Notes: generated from the sequence alone by a model not told the origin. Shown: positions 25,544 through 34,121, counted from the stretch's first letter. The stretch is DNA of 64,000 nucleotides from Rhizobium viscosum (GCF_014873945.1 NZ_JADBEC010000001.1:4171001-4235000), one strand, 5' to 3'. Translations and numbers: made by a program.

Positions 25544-26353
25544 TCAGATCGCCGGCAGCATGCCGCCATCGACCCTGAGATTGACGCCGGTGATATAGCC
25601 GGCCCGCGGGCTGACGAGGAAGGAGACGGCGTCGGCGATCTCTTCCAGCGTCCCCACCCGGCCAAGCGGCACCTCGGCGAAAAGCGGCAGCACCGCCTGC
25701 TCGATCGTCTCCCATCCGGCATCAGCAGCCACGCCGCGCTCAGCAGCCACCTCACGGAAACGGGCGTCCAGGCGGGCGCTGCGGATCGTGCCTGGCGAAA
25801 TCGTGTTGACGGTCACGCCCTCGGCTGCCACCGCCTTGGCCATGGAAGAGGTCATGGCGTTCATCGCGGCCTTGCAGGCGGAATAATCAGGCCTGCCGGC
25901 AGGCGGCATCAGGCCGGCGAGGCTGGAAATATTGATGATGCGGCCGAAGCCTGCCTTGCGCATGTCAGGCAACAGCCTTGTGGTTACCCTGACGGCAGCC
26001 AGAACGTTGCGGTCGTAGGCTGCGGCCCAGGTGGCAGGACGGCTGTTCGCCCAGTCCTCCGGCTCGCCCGAGCCGCCGGCATTGTTGACGAGGATGTCGA
26101 TCCGGCCGGCAAGCGCCTGTACCTCGTCGATCAGGCGCTCCACCTCGTTATCGACGGTGAGGTCGCCTGTTACCGCATGGGCGCGGCCGCCTTCGGCAGT
26201 GATCTCGCCGGCCACGTGCTCCGTTTCAGCCCTGTTGCGGCCGTGGACGATGACGATGGCCTTCTCGCTGGCAAGCCCTCTGGCGATCGCTTCGCCTATG
26301 CCCTTGCTGCTGCCGGTGACGAGCGCCGTTTTGCCGTCGAGTTTCAAATCCAT
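25544..26353 (-). CDS. Short-chain dehydrogenase/reductase
   Basis: This 269-residue NAD(P)-dependent oxidoreductase has a Rossmann glycine motif TGSSKGIGEAI, NNAGGSG, a catalytic serine in NISSLAG, YSACKAAM (Tyr/Lys) and a C-terminal VDGGMLPAI. The start at 26353 follows AGGAAGA. It is divergent from the HxlR regulator (48 bp apart), which very likely controls it. The substrate is unknown. Confidence 0.9.
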   Translation of the reverse strand: MDLKLDGKTALVTGSSKGIGEAIARGLASEKAIVIVHGRNRAETEHVAGEITAEGGRAHAVTGDLTVDNEVERLIDEVQALAGRIDILVNNAGGSGEPEDWANSRPATWAAAYDRNVLAAVRVTTRLLPDMRKAGFGRIINISSLAGLMPPAGRPDYSACKAAMNAMTSSMAKAVAAEGVTVNTISPGTIRSARLDARFREVAAERGVAADAGWETIEQAVLPLFAEVPLGRVGTLEEIADAVSFLVSPRAGYITGVNLRVDGGMLPAI

Positions 26354-26401
26354 TGCGGTCTTCCTATCTCGGAGTGGAGGAAAACACAGAAGAACAGGAC
26401 G

Positions 26402-26770
26402 ATGCTCGACACAATTACGCACTTAAAAGTGCCTGTAGAACAGAAAGACCGCTCCGTCTGCCTCGGGCCTGACGGTTCCGTCGCGCATGTGGCGCGGGTC
26501 ATGCGGATGATCAGCGGGCGATGGAAGCTGCCGATCCTGTTCCGGCTCTCTGCCGAGCCCTTCATGCGCACGCTGCAGCTGAAGCGGGATATGCCGGGCA
26601 TTTCGCAGAAGATGCTGACCCAGCATTTGCGGGAGCTGGAGCAGGACGGGCTTATCGAGCGGCGGGATTTCGGCGAGCAGCCGCCGCGCGTGGAATATCG
26701 GCTGACGGGGGCGGGCAGGGCGCTGATGCCGGTGCTGATGGCGGCGCGGGAATTTTCGCGGGGTAACTGA
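26402..26770 (+). CDS. HxlR-family transcriptional regulator
   Basis: This 122-residue winged-helix protein has SVCLGPDG, MISGRWKLPILFRL, and the recognition-helix stretch GISQKMLTQHLRELEQDGLI, a typical HxlR pattern. The N-terminal Cys is at the position used for redox or electrophile sensing in HypR/YodB-type members. Being divergent from the SDR at 25544, it probably represses that gene and responds to reactive aldehydes, quinones or similar; this is inference. Confidence 0.85.
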   Translation: MLDTITHLKVPVEQKDRSVCLGPDGSVAHVARVMRMISGRWKLPILFRLSAEPFMRTLQLKRDMPGISQKMLTQHLRELEQDGLIERRDFGEQPPRVEYRLTGAGRALMPVLMAAREFSRGN

Positions 26771-26848
26771 CCGGCGGCTAGCTTATCCGCGTTCGAGCCG
26801 TACACGTCGAATAGGCGGCCCCTCATCCGACCCTTCGGGCCACCTGAC

Positions 26849-26990
26849 CGGGGTCGAGCCACGGGTCTCGACCCGTCCTTCGGACCCCCGCTGGGTAGAA
26901 GGGGTTTTGCCGCACCGTTTCCGCACTCTCAAAGGCGTCGCAGGCCACGTCCCCTCTACCCAGCGGGGAGAGGGCTAGGGTGAGGGGGCT
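26849..26990. repeat. Intergenic palindromic element (family C module plus CCCCTCTACCC block)
   Basis: This contains the module GGGTCGAGCCACGGGTCTCG...CCGTCCTTCGGACCCC followed by a CGCTGGGTAGAAGGGG...CCCCTCTACCCAGCG inverted repeat. It is noncoding and lies between the HxlR gene and the cold-shock gene. Confidence 0.7.
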
Positions 26991-27028
26991 CCGGGGGGAG
27001 ACAAATATGATAAGCCCCTCGAACCCCA

Positions 27029-27063
27029 CAAAAACAAAAACGGCGCCCCTTGCGGAGCGCCGT
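27029..27063 (-). terminator. Rho-independent terminator of the cold-shock gene
   Basis: On the minus strand the stem ACGGCGC/GCGCCGT has a 10-nt loop and is followed by TTTTTGTTTTTG. It starts about 33 bp after the stop codon. Confidence 0.8.
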
Positions 27064-27095
27064 CGCCTGCCGAAGCAGAAAGACCTGAAGTCAGA

Positions 27096-27308
27096 TCAGA
27101 AGGCCTGGATGTTGACGGCCTTCGGGCCCTTGCCCATGCGATCCGGCTCGGTGTCGAAAGAAACCTGCTGGCCTTCGCGGAGCGACTGGATGCCAGAAGC
27201 CTGGAGAGCGGAGATGTGGACGAAAACGTCCTTCGCGCCGCCTTCCGGCGTGATGAAACCAAAACCCTTGTCCTGGTTGAAGAATTTTACGGTGCCCTTG
27301 GTGGCCAT
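27096..27308 (-). CDS. cspA: Cold-shock protein, CspA family
   Basis: This 70-residue single OB-fold RNA chaperone has RNP1 (KGFGFITP) and RNP2 (VFVHISAL) intact. The start is at MATKGTVKFFN (27308) with AAGGA upstream; the frame is open a few codons 5' but those are unlikely to be used. It carries its own intrinsic terminator. A long AT-mixed region upstream (27310-27700) without a supported gene may hold the leader typical of cold-shock genes. Confidence 0.95.
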   Translation of the reverse strand: MATKGTVKFFNQDKGFGFITPEGGAKDVFVHISALQASGIQSLREGQQVSFDTEPDRMGKGPKAVNIQAF

Positions 27309-28024
27309 GGGGGATAGTCCTTTTCCCATTGGTAGTTAGTTTATCCGCACCCCCGGCGGTGGGGAGGCGGACGGCTTTAGCTTTCGCGTTTCGGCCCTGG
27401 AGCCCGGCGCGAAGGGTCAGTCGAGACGTCACGTACGGGGAAAGAACATCTACGCGCATGGGTGTCACCCATACCGCCCTACCGGAATTGGCGCTCCGAA
27501 AGGGCATTACCACTTCAGTCCAGTCACCGGCATGCGAAATGCCCGAGTGTTGCAGTTGGTGCCAGCATTTCGGGCAAAAAGCAAGCGGCAATATTGTGGC
27601 ATGTCTTTCGCGGTTGCGAGAATGGATGACGATTCAAATGGTTGGCAGAGTGTTAGTATCGGCTGACGAACCTGTGTCATTGCGGGACACAGGTCAGATT
27701 TGCAACTTTGACGCAGTGCAATACTACCTCTGGACTACGTCTGACTACTTCAGGCCGAGCAATGCTGGGGCTCGGTCACCGAGACCGCAGCGCACTCTGT
27801 GGTATAGTTTGCGATGGCACCGGACGCGTGACGGCGAAGGGTATAGACGGTATAGACCGGTCTTCCACCAACCACACGAAGAGAAAACGTATGCCGTTAA
27901 CCCTTCACCTGTGGGAAAATCTGCCCCGTTCCACAATTTCGTCCCGAGCGGCCGCAATTATGGCAGGGTGTTTCGGGGCTTGATGCGGCGTCCGCCTGCG
28001 GTTACGTCTCGGAGGGACGAAGCA

Positions 28025-28669
28025 GTGAATGAAGGAAGTGCCGGCGTGATCGATCCCTATGCCATGCTTGGACTGGAGCGCGACGCCAGTGGCGAGGCGA
28101 TCAGGCTTGCCTGGCGCAAGGCCGCCAAGGGGGCGCATCCGGATGCCGGCGGCGACACCGATCATTTCAACCGGCTGCAGATCGCCTACGAACTCCTGCA
28201 GGATCCCGTGCGCCGGCGCGTCTACGACGATACCGGTTATGATCCGCAGCTGGCAGACCCCAAGGATCTCGAAGGCGTGCTGATGCTGGAATCGCTCGTC
28301 AACGAGGTGATCCTCGACGAGCGTGAACCCGGCAGCTTCGACCCCGTCGCCGCCATGCGCCGCAAACTGTCCGACGACATCGTCAAGAGCCGCTTCCACA
28401 TCCTGGAGCTCGAACGCCATCGCGCCCGCGTGCGCAAACATATAGACCGCCTCGGCCGCCGCCCGGAAACCGACGTGCTCGGCTCCATGCTGCGCGCCCG
28501 CAGCGAAGCCATCGCCGACGCCATCCGCAAGACAGAAAAGCAGATCGAGACGATCGAGCATACCTATACGATGCTCGAGGGCTACTCGTATGAGGTGGAG
28601 GTTCTGGCCCCGCTGGAAGAGGTGGAGATGGATGTCGCGGAGCCGCAGCGGGGGGAAGCTGCGGAGTAG
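28025..28669 (+). CDS. J-domain (DnaJ-like) protein
   Basis: The product has 214 residues. The J domain (about residues 10-72) begins IDPYAMLGLERDASGEAIRL and has the HPD triad in GAHPDAGGD, so it can stimulate an Hsp70. The C-terminal ~130 residues are helical and charged (coiled-coil-like), with no zinc finger or substrate-binding domain, as in type III J proteins. The start is GTG at 28025, with GGAGGGAC eight bases upstream. The same frame is open for over 230 codons upstream, but that stretch lacks coding character. Confidence 0.85.
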   Translation: MNEGSAGVIDPYAMLGLERDASGEAIRLAWRKAAKGAHPDAGGDTDHFNRLQIAYELLQDPVRRRVYDDTGYDPQLADPKDLEGVLMLESLVNEVILDEREPGSFDPVAAMRRKLSDDIVKSRFHILELERHRARVRKHIDRLGRRPETDVLGSMLRARSEAIADAIRKTEKQIETIEHTYTMLEGYSYEVEVLAPLEEVEMDVAEPQRGEAAE

Positions 28670-28862
28670 GGTATTAGGTTGTTGAAGAACGGGCCTGCCT
28701 GCCTTGTTGCCTGTCGATTGCGGGCCATGGGGAAATTTTTCTCCCAACCGATGGCGAGTAAAAGTGCTAAATTGTGGATTATGGAGTTTTTGCCTGTCAA
28801 TCTACGGGCAAGCTTCTTAGCTACCCTATGATGGCCTAAACGAGTCGAATTGGGAGGCGAGA

Positions 28863-29357
28863 ATGCGAGAGCTTAATTTTAAAGACCTCCAAGTAGCTCA
28901 GCAGTACCATGACATGCATAACCATCTTGAGATTCTCTCTCTCCATAAGATGGAACGCATGAAGCACTACGGTTTGCATTACGCGAAATATGTAGGACGT
29001 TTAGCTCGTGGAGTTAAGGAGCAAAAAACTCTGAAGGCGACGCTTGTTGATACGTTGCTCATTACTTTAAGCGCGGCTAACGCGCTAAATCAGCGTTTGA
29101 ACTTAGATAGCAATTTAGATTCACCAGTTGGCGCCGATATTTTGACATTTGCAGATGCCGTGGGACGGTTCGCAGATGCTTGTGAAAAGATTGATCATTT
29201 GGAGAGTTTCAGAGAAATAGCTCTTGCGGCGAATTCAGACATCTTGGAGTGGGTCGTTAGATGCGCAGAAGTAAATGAGATCGATCTTATGGCTGGGCTA
29301 AAAGAGCGGCGCGATATTCTTGCACATCGTCAAGCGTATCACCCTGAGAAAATTTGA
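28863..29357 (+). CDS. MazG-like all-alpha protein (nucleotide pyrophosphohydrolase fold, possibly degenerate)
   Basis: This 164-residue, all-helical protein is the first gene of an AT-rich three-gene cluster. The C-terminal half fits the MazG-like pattern (NSDILEWVVRCAEVNEIDLM, then LKERRDILAHR), and the N-terminal half has a similar helix pair (HYAKYVGRLARG, VDTLLITLSAANAL). Some expected Mg-binding acidic residues (the ExxE pair) seem replaced by Lys/Arg, so catalysis is doubtful. Its TGA overlaps the next ATG by one base. If it is MazG-like, it would act on, or sense, NTPs. Family assignment is by eye and only moderate. Confidence 0.5.
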   Translation: MRELNFKDLQVAQQYHDMHNHLEILSLHKMERMKHYGLHYAKYVGRLARGVKEQKTLKATLVDTLLITLSAANALNQRLNLDSNLDSPVGADILTFADAVGRFADACEKIDHLESFREIALAANSDILEWVVRCAEVNEIDLMAGLKERRDILAHRQAYHPEKI

Positions 29358-30199
29358 TGTTTTGGTCCGGAAAAAAGCTCTCTCAAGAAATCAACCGAAT
29401 CTTCGACCCGCATCATCAGAGAAATATTGATTGCAATGCTTATACCTTGCATGTCGGCGATGAGGTTTATGTAAGTATCGATGGGAAGCCGCGTGACGAA
29501 AACGTCGCGAGAAAATTGACCGAGGGCGAACATTTCGTCATACCTCCCGGACAGTTTTGTTTTTTGCTGACGCAAGAAGTTCTCACAATACCTCACGACG
29601 CAATGGCGCTCATAAACGTCAAGAGCGGTATTAAATTATCCGGCTTAGTAAATGTAAGCGGCTTTCATGTGGATCCTGGATACCGGGGCAAATTGGTGAT
29701 TTCGGTATTTAACGCAGGGCCTAAGCCAGTTGTTCTTAGTGAAGGGGAGCCTTGTTTTCTCATCTGGTTGGCTACCTTGGATGGGGAGGTGGATATAAAA
29801 TATTCAAAAGGCTATGAATTGGGGTATATGCACATAACTCCAAAACTTGTTCAATCAATTCCTTCCATCAATACTTCCATTCACACAATTTCTGATGAAT
29901 TGAAAGAACTGCGCAGTCGTGTTGAATTGGTTTTTGCAATTGTTTTAGGTGTCGGAATTCCTTTTTTTGTTGCCCTTCTTGTTGCTGTTTTGCAAGTTGT
30001 ACTGGGGAAGTGGGTCGAGAAAGGTGAGCCTTTTGTTGACAAGAATGTAAATTCGTTTCTAATTTATATTGCAGCAATTTTTCCAATTTTATTTCTTTGT
30101 TACGTTTTCTATAAAATGTATACTAAACGCAGGGATTCGCGTGTCGTTATAAAGTATTTCCCGGAGAAGAGAAGAAATGATCGAATTCCGGGACGATGA
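29357..30199 (+). CDS. Membrane-anchored dCTP deaminase/dUTPase-fold protein
   Basis: The product has 280 residues. Residues ~30-155 match the trimeric dCTP deaminase/dUTPase fold: ALINVKSGIKLSGL, then FHVDPGYRGKLVISVFNAGP and LSEGEPCFLIW. Compared with Dcd, the arginines of the RSSxxR motif are Lys and the catalytic Glu after the GxL strand is missing, so it may bind rather than convert nucleotides. A helical linker (~175-195) leads to two transmembrane helices (FAIVLGVGIPFFVALLVAVL and IYIAAIFPILFLCYVFY) and a basic tail. The start is ATG at 29357, overlapping the upstream stop. The gene overlaps the next gene by 23 bp. It is strongly AT-rich versus flanks. The combination is unusual. Confidence 0.7.
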   Translation: MFWSGKKLSQEINRIFDPHHQRNIDCNAYTLHVGDEVYVSIDGKPRDENVARKLTEGEHFVIPPGQFCFLLTQEVLTIPHDAMALINVKSGIKLSGLVNVSGFHVDPGYRGKLVISVFNAGPKPVVLSEGEPCFLIWLATLDGEVDIKYSKGYELGYMHITPKLVQSIPSINTSIHTISDELKELRSRVELVFAIVLGVGIPFFVALLVAVLQVVLGKWVEKGEPFVDKNVNSFLIYIAAIFPILFLCYVFYKMYTKRRDSRVVIKYFPEKRRNDRIPGR

Positions 30200-30857
30200 T
30201 CAATTCTTTAACAGTTTATTTGAGTTGGAACTAGATAGGGTATTTAACCCATACAAACACGTATGTAGCGTATACGACAGTTTGAGTTCGCCAGAGTGCC
30301 GCCGTAGGAATATTAAATTATTCTTCGAGGCTGCGAAAAGCGCAAAAGCTGAAACGGTTTGGGTTGGTCGCGATTTGGGTTATCGCGGTGGACGCAGAAC
30401 GGGATTGCCTTTGACCGATGAGGGCAATCTAGGAAGACTTTCCGCTTTGATGAATGAAGGCGGATTTCAGCAGGCAACAAAAGGTGCGATTTTGCCAGAG
30501 CGAACAGCTAATGCCGTGTGGGATTTGTTAGCTAAAATCGATCGACCAATTTTTCTCTGGAACGTCTTCCCGTATCATCCGCATGGTCGAGAGTCGCAGA
30601 TGGAAAATCGAAGCCATACTGCTCTCGAGCGTTCCCTCGGGATAGGCTTTCTCAGATATATTCTTGATATCTTAAAGCCGAACAGAATAATTTCCATTGG
30701 ACGAGACGCTCAAGCAGCAGTCAGTTCTCTCGGCTTTGATTGCGTTTCGGTGCGCCATCCGAGCTACGGTGGTCAGACTGATTTTGCCAACGCTATTGCC
30801 CAATTATATGATTTTCCCTTGATCGGCAAAAATAACCTCCAGTTTGATCTATTCTAG
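30177..30857 (+). CDS. Uracil-DNA-glycosylase-family protein
   Basis: This 226-residue protein shows UDG-superfamily signatures: motif A-like VWVGRDLGYRGGRRTGLPLT, a central LWNVFPYHPH, a helix with ISIGRDAQ and motif B-like VRHPSYGG. Family relatives usually read EAPGYRG...TGxPFT; here Arg-Asp-Leu replaces Glu-Ala-Pro. It starts inside the end of the dCTP deaminase-fold gene (23-bp overlap), so the two are translationally linked. It would remove or sense uracil or a related base in DNA. Its low GC and isolation from housekeeping genes argue for horizontal acquisition. Confidence 0.7.
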   Translation: MIEFRDDDQFFNSLFELELDRVFNPYKHVCSVYDSLSSPECRRRNIKLFFEAAKSAKAETVWVGRDLGYRGGRRTGLPLTDEGNLGRLSALMNEGGFQQATKGAILPERTANAVWDLLAKIDRPIFLWNVFPYHPHGRESQMENRSHTALERSLGIGFLRYILDILKPNRIISIGRDAQAAVSSLGFDCVSVRHPSYGGQTDFANAIAQLYDFPLIGKNNLQFDLF

Positions 30858-30953
30858 TTTTCGGGAATAGTTCGTTCTTCGCTCGGTAGGAAGGGACAAG
30901 CCGCTGTCGGTATCTCACCGGCGATCCGTCTTCGACAGTGCTATAACCACCCT

Positions 30954-31472
30954 TCAACTCGCCATCGTCGTGCCCTCCATCGCGCCGATCTCATGCAGAT
31001 GCGTTTGCAGCGCCAGCTTGTCGATCGAGGCGAGCGGCAGGCTGATGAAGGCCATGATGCGGTTCTTGAGGAAGCGGGCGGCTTGCACGAAGGCGCGGGC
31101 CTTGTCGGTTTCGTCGCCCTGGATTGTCATCGGATCCTCAATGCCCCAACGGGCGCTGACCGGATGGCCGATCCCGACGGGGCAGGCTTCGCCGGCGGCG
31201 GTATCGCAGACCGTGAAGATGAAATCCATTTCCGGTGCGCCCGGCTCGGCAAATTCGTCCCAGCTTTTCGAGCGGAAGCCCTCCGTCGGATAGCCGAGTG
31301 CGGCGAGTTCCTTCAGCGCCATCGGATTGACGGCGCCCGTCGGCTGGCTACCGGCCGAGAAGGCTCTGAAGCGGCCTTTGCCTTCCGTATTGAGGATGGA
31401 TTCCGCCAGGATCGAACGGGGGGCATTGCGCGTGCATAAAAACAGCACGTTATAAACACGGTCAGCAGTCAT
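30954..31472 (-). CDS. Arsenate reductase / low-molecular-weight phosphatase family (ArsC type)
   Basis: The product has 172 residues. The P-loop CTRNAPRS (C-x5-R-S) near residue 13, the second cysteine CDTAAGEACP and the D-P pair (IEDPMTI) match thioredoxin-coupled arsenate reductases of the LMW-PTP fold. The start at 31472 follows GGGGGAGGAAG; the upstream frame is not used. There is no ArsR or ArsB gene nearby, so an arsenic role is by family only; a protein-tyrosine phosphatase role is possible. Confidence 0.82.
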   Translation of the reverse strand: MTADRVYNVLFLCTRNAPRSILAESILNTEGKGRFRAFSAGSQPTGAVNPMALKELAALGYPTEGFRSKSWDEFAEPGAPEMDFIFTVCDTAAGEACPVGIGHPVSARWGIEDPMTIQGDETDKARAFVQAARFLKNRIMAFISLPLASIDKLALQTHLHEIGAMEGTTMAS

Positions 31473-31639
31473 TGCACTTCCTCCCCCCGGGTGCACTGCA
31501 GGCGGCGGACGTTTTGGCTGGCGCACAGATTTCCTCTGCCATCGCCCGTCACGACCGGCTTCTCAGCAGGCCCAGCATATCACAGAAGTCGAGGCCGGGC
31601 AGTTGCCGGCGCTGAGGGAATGCGGGACAGGGGCGCAGG

Positions 31640-31668
31640 AAAAAAGCCCGGCGGGGTTTTCCGGGCTT
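31640..31668 (-). terminator. Orphan Rho-independent terminator
   Basis: On the minus strand the stem AAGCCCGG/CCGGGCTT is followed by TTTTTTCC. No minus-strand gene ends here (the next gene to the right is on the plus strand), so it may close an unannotated minus-strand small RNA. Confidence 0.55.
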
Positions 31669-31903
31669 GAGGTCGAACGCGGGCGCGGCGGCTCGTTTCC
31701 GCTGCGCCTCTTTATTCGGCCTTTGCCCCTCTGGCCGTTTCGAATGAAGCGGCCACCGGCCGAACCGATTGAGGCGTAACATGGTGCTCGCTCGAAGATT
31801 GAAAAGGGGAATGGGAGCGCAGCAGGTTAAAATTGCCGGGAACAATCTCGCTTACGCACGGTTTGCTAGAGATCAGCAATTGAAGACTCTCAGGAGAAGA
31901 CCA

Positions 31904-32230
31904 ATGCGCATGAAAATTGTCGCAGCGTCGCTGCTCGCCCTCGGCATGGCCACATCGGCCTTCGCCCAGTCCAACCCGGCCCCGACACCCCACACGATGG
32001 ACAAGAGCACCACCGATTCCGGCGGCGGCGCGGGCACGACTGCTAAGAAGCCGGTCGTTACGGACAAGACCACCACCGGCAGCACGAAAATGGGCAGCAT
32101 GAAGTCGAACAAGGTCCGCTGCCCCGACCACGCCAGCAGCAGCGGCACCGGCCCCGGCAAGCTGCAGACCCAGGGCGGCACCAGCAATGCTACCCCGATG
32201 GACGAAGCCTGCGCGGCGCATAATAATTGA
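31904..32230 (+). CDS. Small secreted Ser/Thr/Gly-rich protein
   Basis: The product has 108 residues. The ATG at 31904 follows AGGAGAAG, giving a clean signal peptide (MKIVAASLLALGMATSAFA, cut before QSNPAP). The mature part is low-complexity, rich in Thr, Ser, Gly and Lys, with two Cys (VRCPDHA and DEACAAH). No enzyme motif was seen. Such small periplasmic proteins are common in rhizobia; the function is unknown. Confidence 0.75.
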   Translation: MRMKIVAASLLALGMATSAFAQSNPAPTPHTMDKSTTDSGGGAGTTAKKPVVTDKTTTGSTKMGSMKSNKVRCPDHASSSGTGPGKLQTQGGTSNATPMDEACAAHNN

Positions 32231-32360
32231 TCCCACGGAGCCTGATACGGCGCCGGTCGAGGACGCTCGGTCATGATATGGCCGGGCGTTTTTTTGTGGG
32301 GTGGTTTGCCGTTCGCTCTCTCGGCTATGGGGAGGCCAAAGGCGAGGCTGTGCCGCGGGA

Positions 32361-32535
32361 TACCCCCCTCTGTCCTGCCGGACATCTCCCCCACAAGGGT
32401 GGAGATCGGCCAGAGGCTTGACCTTCGCACATCATTGACGTCGTGCAGCTTGTGACGTCAATTGTTTGGGGAAACCAGCGCCCCCAGCCAATCTCCCCAC
32501 CTGTGGGGGAGATGCTCGGCAGGGCAGAGGGGGTG
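32361..32535. repeat. Family A intergenic element, copy 4
   Basis: This is full length; the left hairpin is the CCCCCACAAGGGTGGAGAT variant. The core runs in the orientation of copy 3 (ATTGTTTGGGGAAACC). Confidence 0.9.
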
Positions 32536-32683
32536 CCCCACGGCACTTCGTTTCCGGCTCAATCGAATCGACCGTGCAAAAGCACGCGGCCAACCTCGCC
32601 ACAACAATCCGTGACAGTGGCAACCCGAGAATATCCCGCTATGCTGCCCGCAACGCCGAAGCAGACCCTGGGAGAAACCGCGC

Positions 32684-33292
32684 GTGCCGCATATCTACAT
32701 CGTCACCGATTGCGAATTCGACGGCCCGATACCGGGCACCCATTCGATGCTGTCCTTCGCCTCCGTCGCCGTTTCCGAAAGCGGCCAGATCCTTGGCGAG
32801 TTCGAGGCCGTGCTGGAGCCGCTCGAGGGCGCCGCGCGCGACCCGGTCACCACGGCCTTCTGGCAGGCGCATCCGCAAGCCTTTGCGGCCGCGACTGAAA
32901 ACCCCGAGCCTGCCGCCGAAGTCATGGCCCGCTTCGTCACCTGGGTGAAGGCCTTCAAGGCCGAGCCGATCTTTGCCGCCCATCCCGTGGCGCTCGATGG
33001 CCCGTGGCTCGATCATTACCTGAAGCGCTTCACCGGCCGGCCGCTGTATCAGGGGCCGTGGATTGCCGATCGCCTGTTTCGTCATCCGCCGCTCTGCATC
33101 CTGTCGCTGGTGGCGGGGGCGACGGGGCGCAAGCCGTGGGAATGCGATATCGCCCACTATCCGCGCGAATGGCTGGGCAACGTGCCGCACACGCACCGCG
33201 CCATCGACGATGCGCGCGGCTATGCCAACCTGTTGCATTTCTTCCTGACCCGGCGCGAAGCCGGCGGCGGCTACCGGCCGCTTCTTTCCTGA
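32684..33292 (+). CDS. DEDDh-type 3'-5' exonuclease
   Basis: The product has 202 residues, starting with GTG at 32684 (GGGAGA eight bases upstream). The four acidic metal ligands of the DnaQ-like fold are visible: TDCEFDG (first D and E), DGPWLDHY, and the closing HRAIDDA of the DEDDh subtype. It resembles small RNase T/oligoribonuclease-like nucleases and acts on single-stranded nucleic acid ends, in the cytoplasm. It stands alone and ends 2 bp from the convergent GNAT gene. Confidence 0.82.
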   Translation: MPHIYIVTDCEFDGPIPGTHSMLSFASVAVSESGQILGEFEAVLEPLEGAARDPVTTAFWQAHPQAFAAATENPEPAAEVMARFVTWVKAFKAEPIFAAHPVALDGPWLDHYLKRFTGRPLYQGPWIADRLFRHPPLCILSLVAGATGRKPWECDIAHYPREWLGNVPHTHRAIDDARGYANLLHFFLTRREAGGGYRPLLS

Positions 33293-33294
33293 AT

Positions 33295-33687
33295 TCACGC
33301 CTCGACGAGCCGGATCAGCCCGGCCTGCGTCGGCCTGAAGCCGCAGGCGCGGTAAAAGCCCGCCAGATGCGGCTCGAAATCGACATGCAGCCATTGCGCA
33401 CCGCGCTCGCGCGCCACCCGGGCCGCCTCCTGCACCAACGCCATGCCGATGCCCTGCCGGCGCATGTGGTGATGCACGCAGGTGTCGAGAATGAAGGCAT
33501 GCCCGCCGCCATCCCAGGCGACATTGACGAAGCCCATCAGCCTGTTCTCGTGATAGGCGCCGATATGGGCAAGGCTGCGCGGCAGGATGCGGGCGAAATC
33601 CGGCGGCTGCACTCCACCCCAGCTGCTGGCCCAGAGCACGGCGAGTTCCTCATTCGAGGGGAAGGGGTCGATGCGGAGTTCTGACAT
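33295..33687 (-). CDS. GNAT-family N-acetyltransferase
   Basis: This 130-residue enzyme has the acetyl-CoA-binding motif A (CVHHHMRRQGIGMALVQEAA) and the later FYRACGF, both hallmarks of GNAT proteins. It transfers acetyl groups to an unknown small molecule or protein. It is convergent with the exonuclease. Confidence 0.88.
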   Translation of the reverse strand: MSELRIDPFPSNEELAVLWASSWGGVQPPDFARILPRSLAHIGAYHENRLMGFVNVAWDGGGHAFILDTCVHHHMRRQGIGMALVQEAARVARERGAQWLHVDFEPHLAGFYRACGFRPTQAGLIRLVEA

Positions 33688-33751
33688 GAAGTGGTCTCCG
33701 GGGCTGATCGATGGCGGTTCTGGCGACGCAGGCTATAGAAAATGCCGCTGC

Positions 33752-34110
33752 CTAGCCATGCGTCTGCACCGGCTCCGCGGCAATCGAAGCCGCTGGTGGC
33801 GCAAGCGCCTTGCTGAGCAGAATTGCGGCGGGCACGACCGCCCGATTGGAAAAGCGGATGGCGAAAAGGACGATGAACGTCTTCTGCGCGAGTGCCGCGA
33901 CATTGACCGGGGCTGCCCGGTCCGTGCGCCGGGCCGCCGCCGAGATCGCCAGCGGATAGGCCGCGGAGCCGCCGACGCCTGTCAGGCCGAAGCCGTTGAG
34001 CGCGATGACGGGGTGCATGGCGGTCGCGACCATGCGAGGCCGATGGCCGCGATCGCGAAGGCGGCTGCGAAGAGATGCAGCGGTCGTGGCTGCGATGAAA
34101 TCGGGGCGTC
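33752..34110 (-). pseudogene. Decayed MFS transporter fragment
   Basis: On the minus strand, 33752-34033 reads as a hydrophobic C-terminal MFS-like stretch (ALNGFGLTGVGGSAAYPLAI, then RTDRAAPVNVAALAQ). Just upstream in another frame a membrane helix appears (LHLFAAAFAIAAIGLAW). A frameshift separates them and the rest of the gene is missing. The 434-bp gap holds nothing else. Confidence 0.5.
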
Positions 34111-34121
34111 AGGCAGAGTCC

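Noticed and set aside
27329..28024. 232-codon upstream extension of the J-domain frame
   Set aside because: No coding character, no homology by eye, and a good ribosome-binding site precedes GTG at 28025, right before the J domain.
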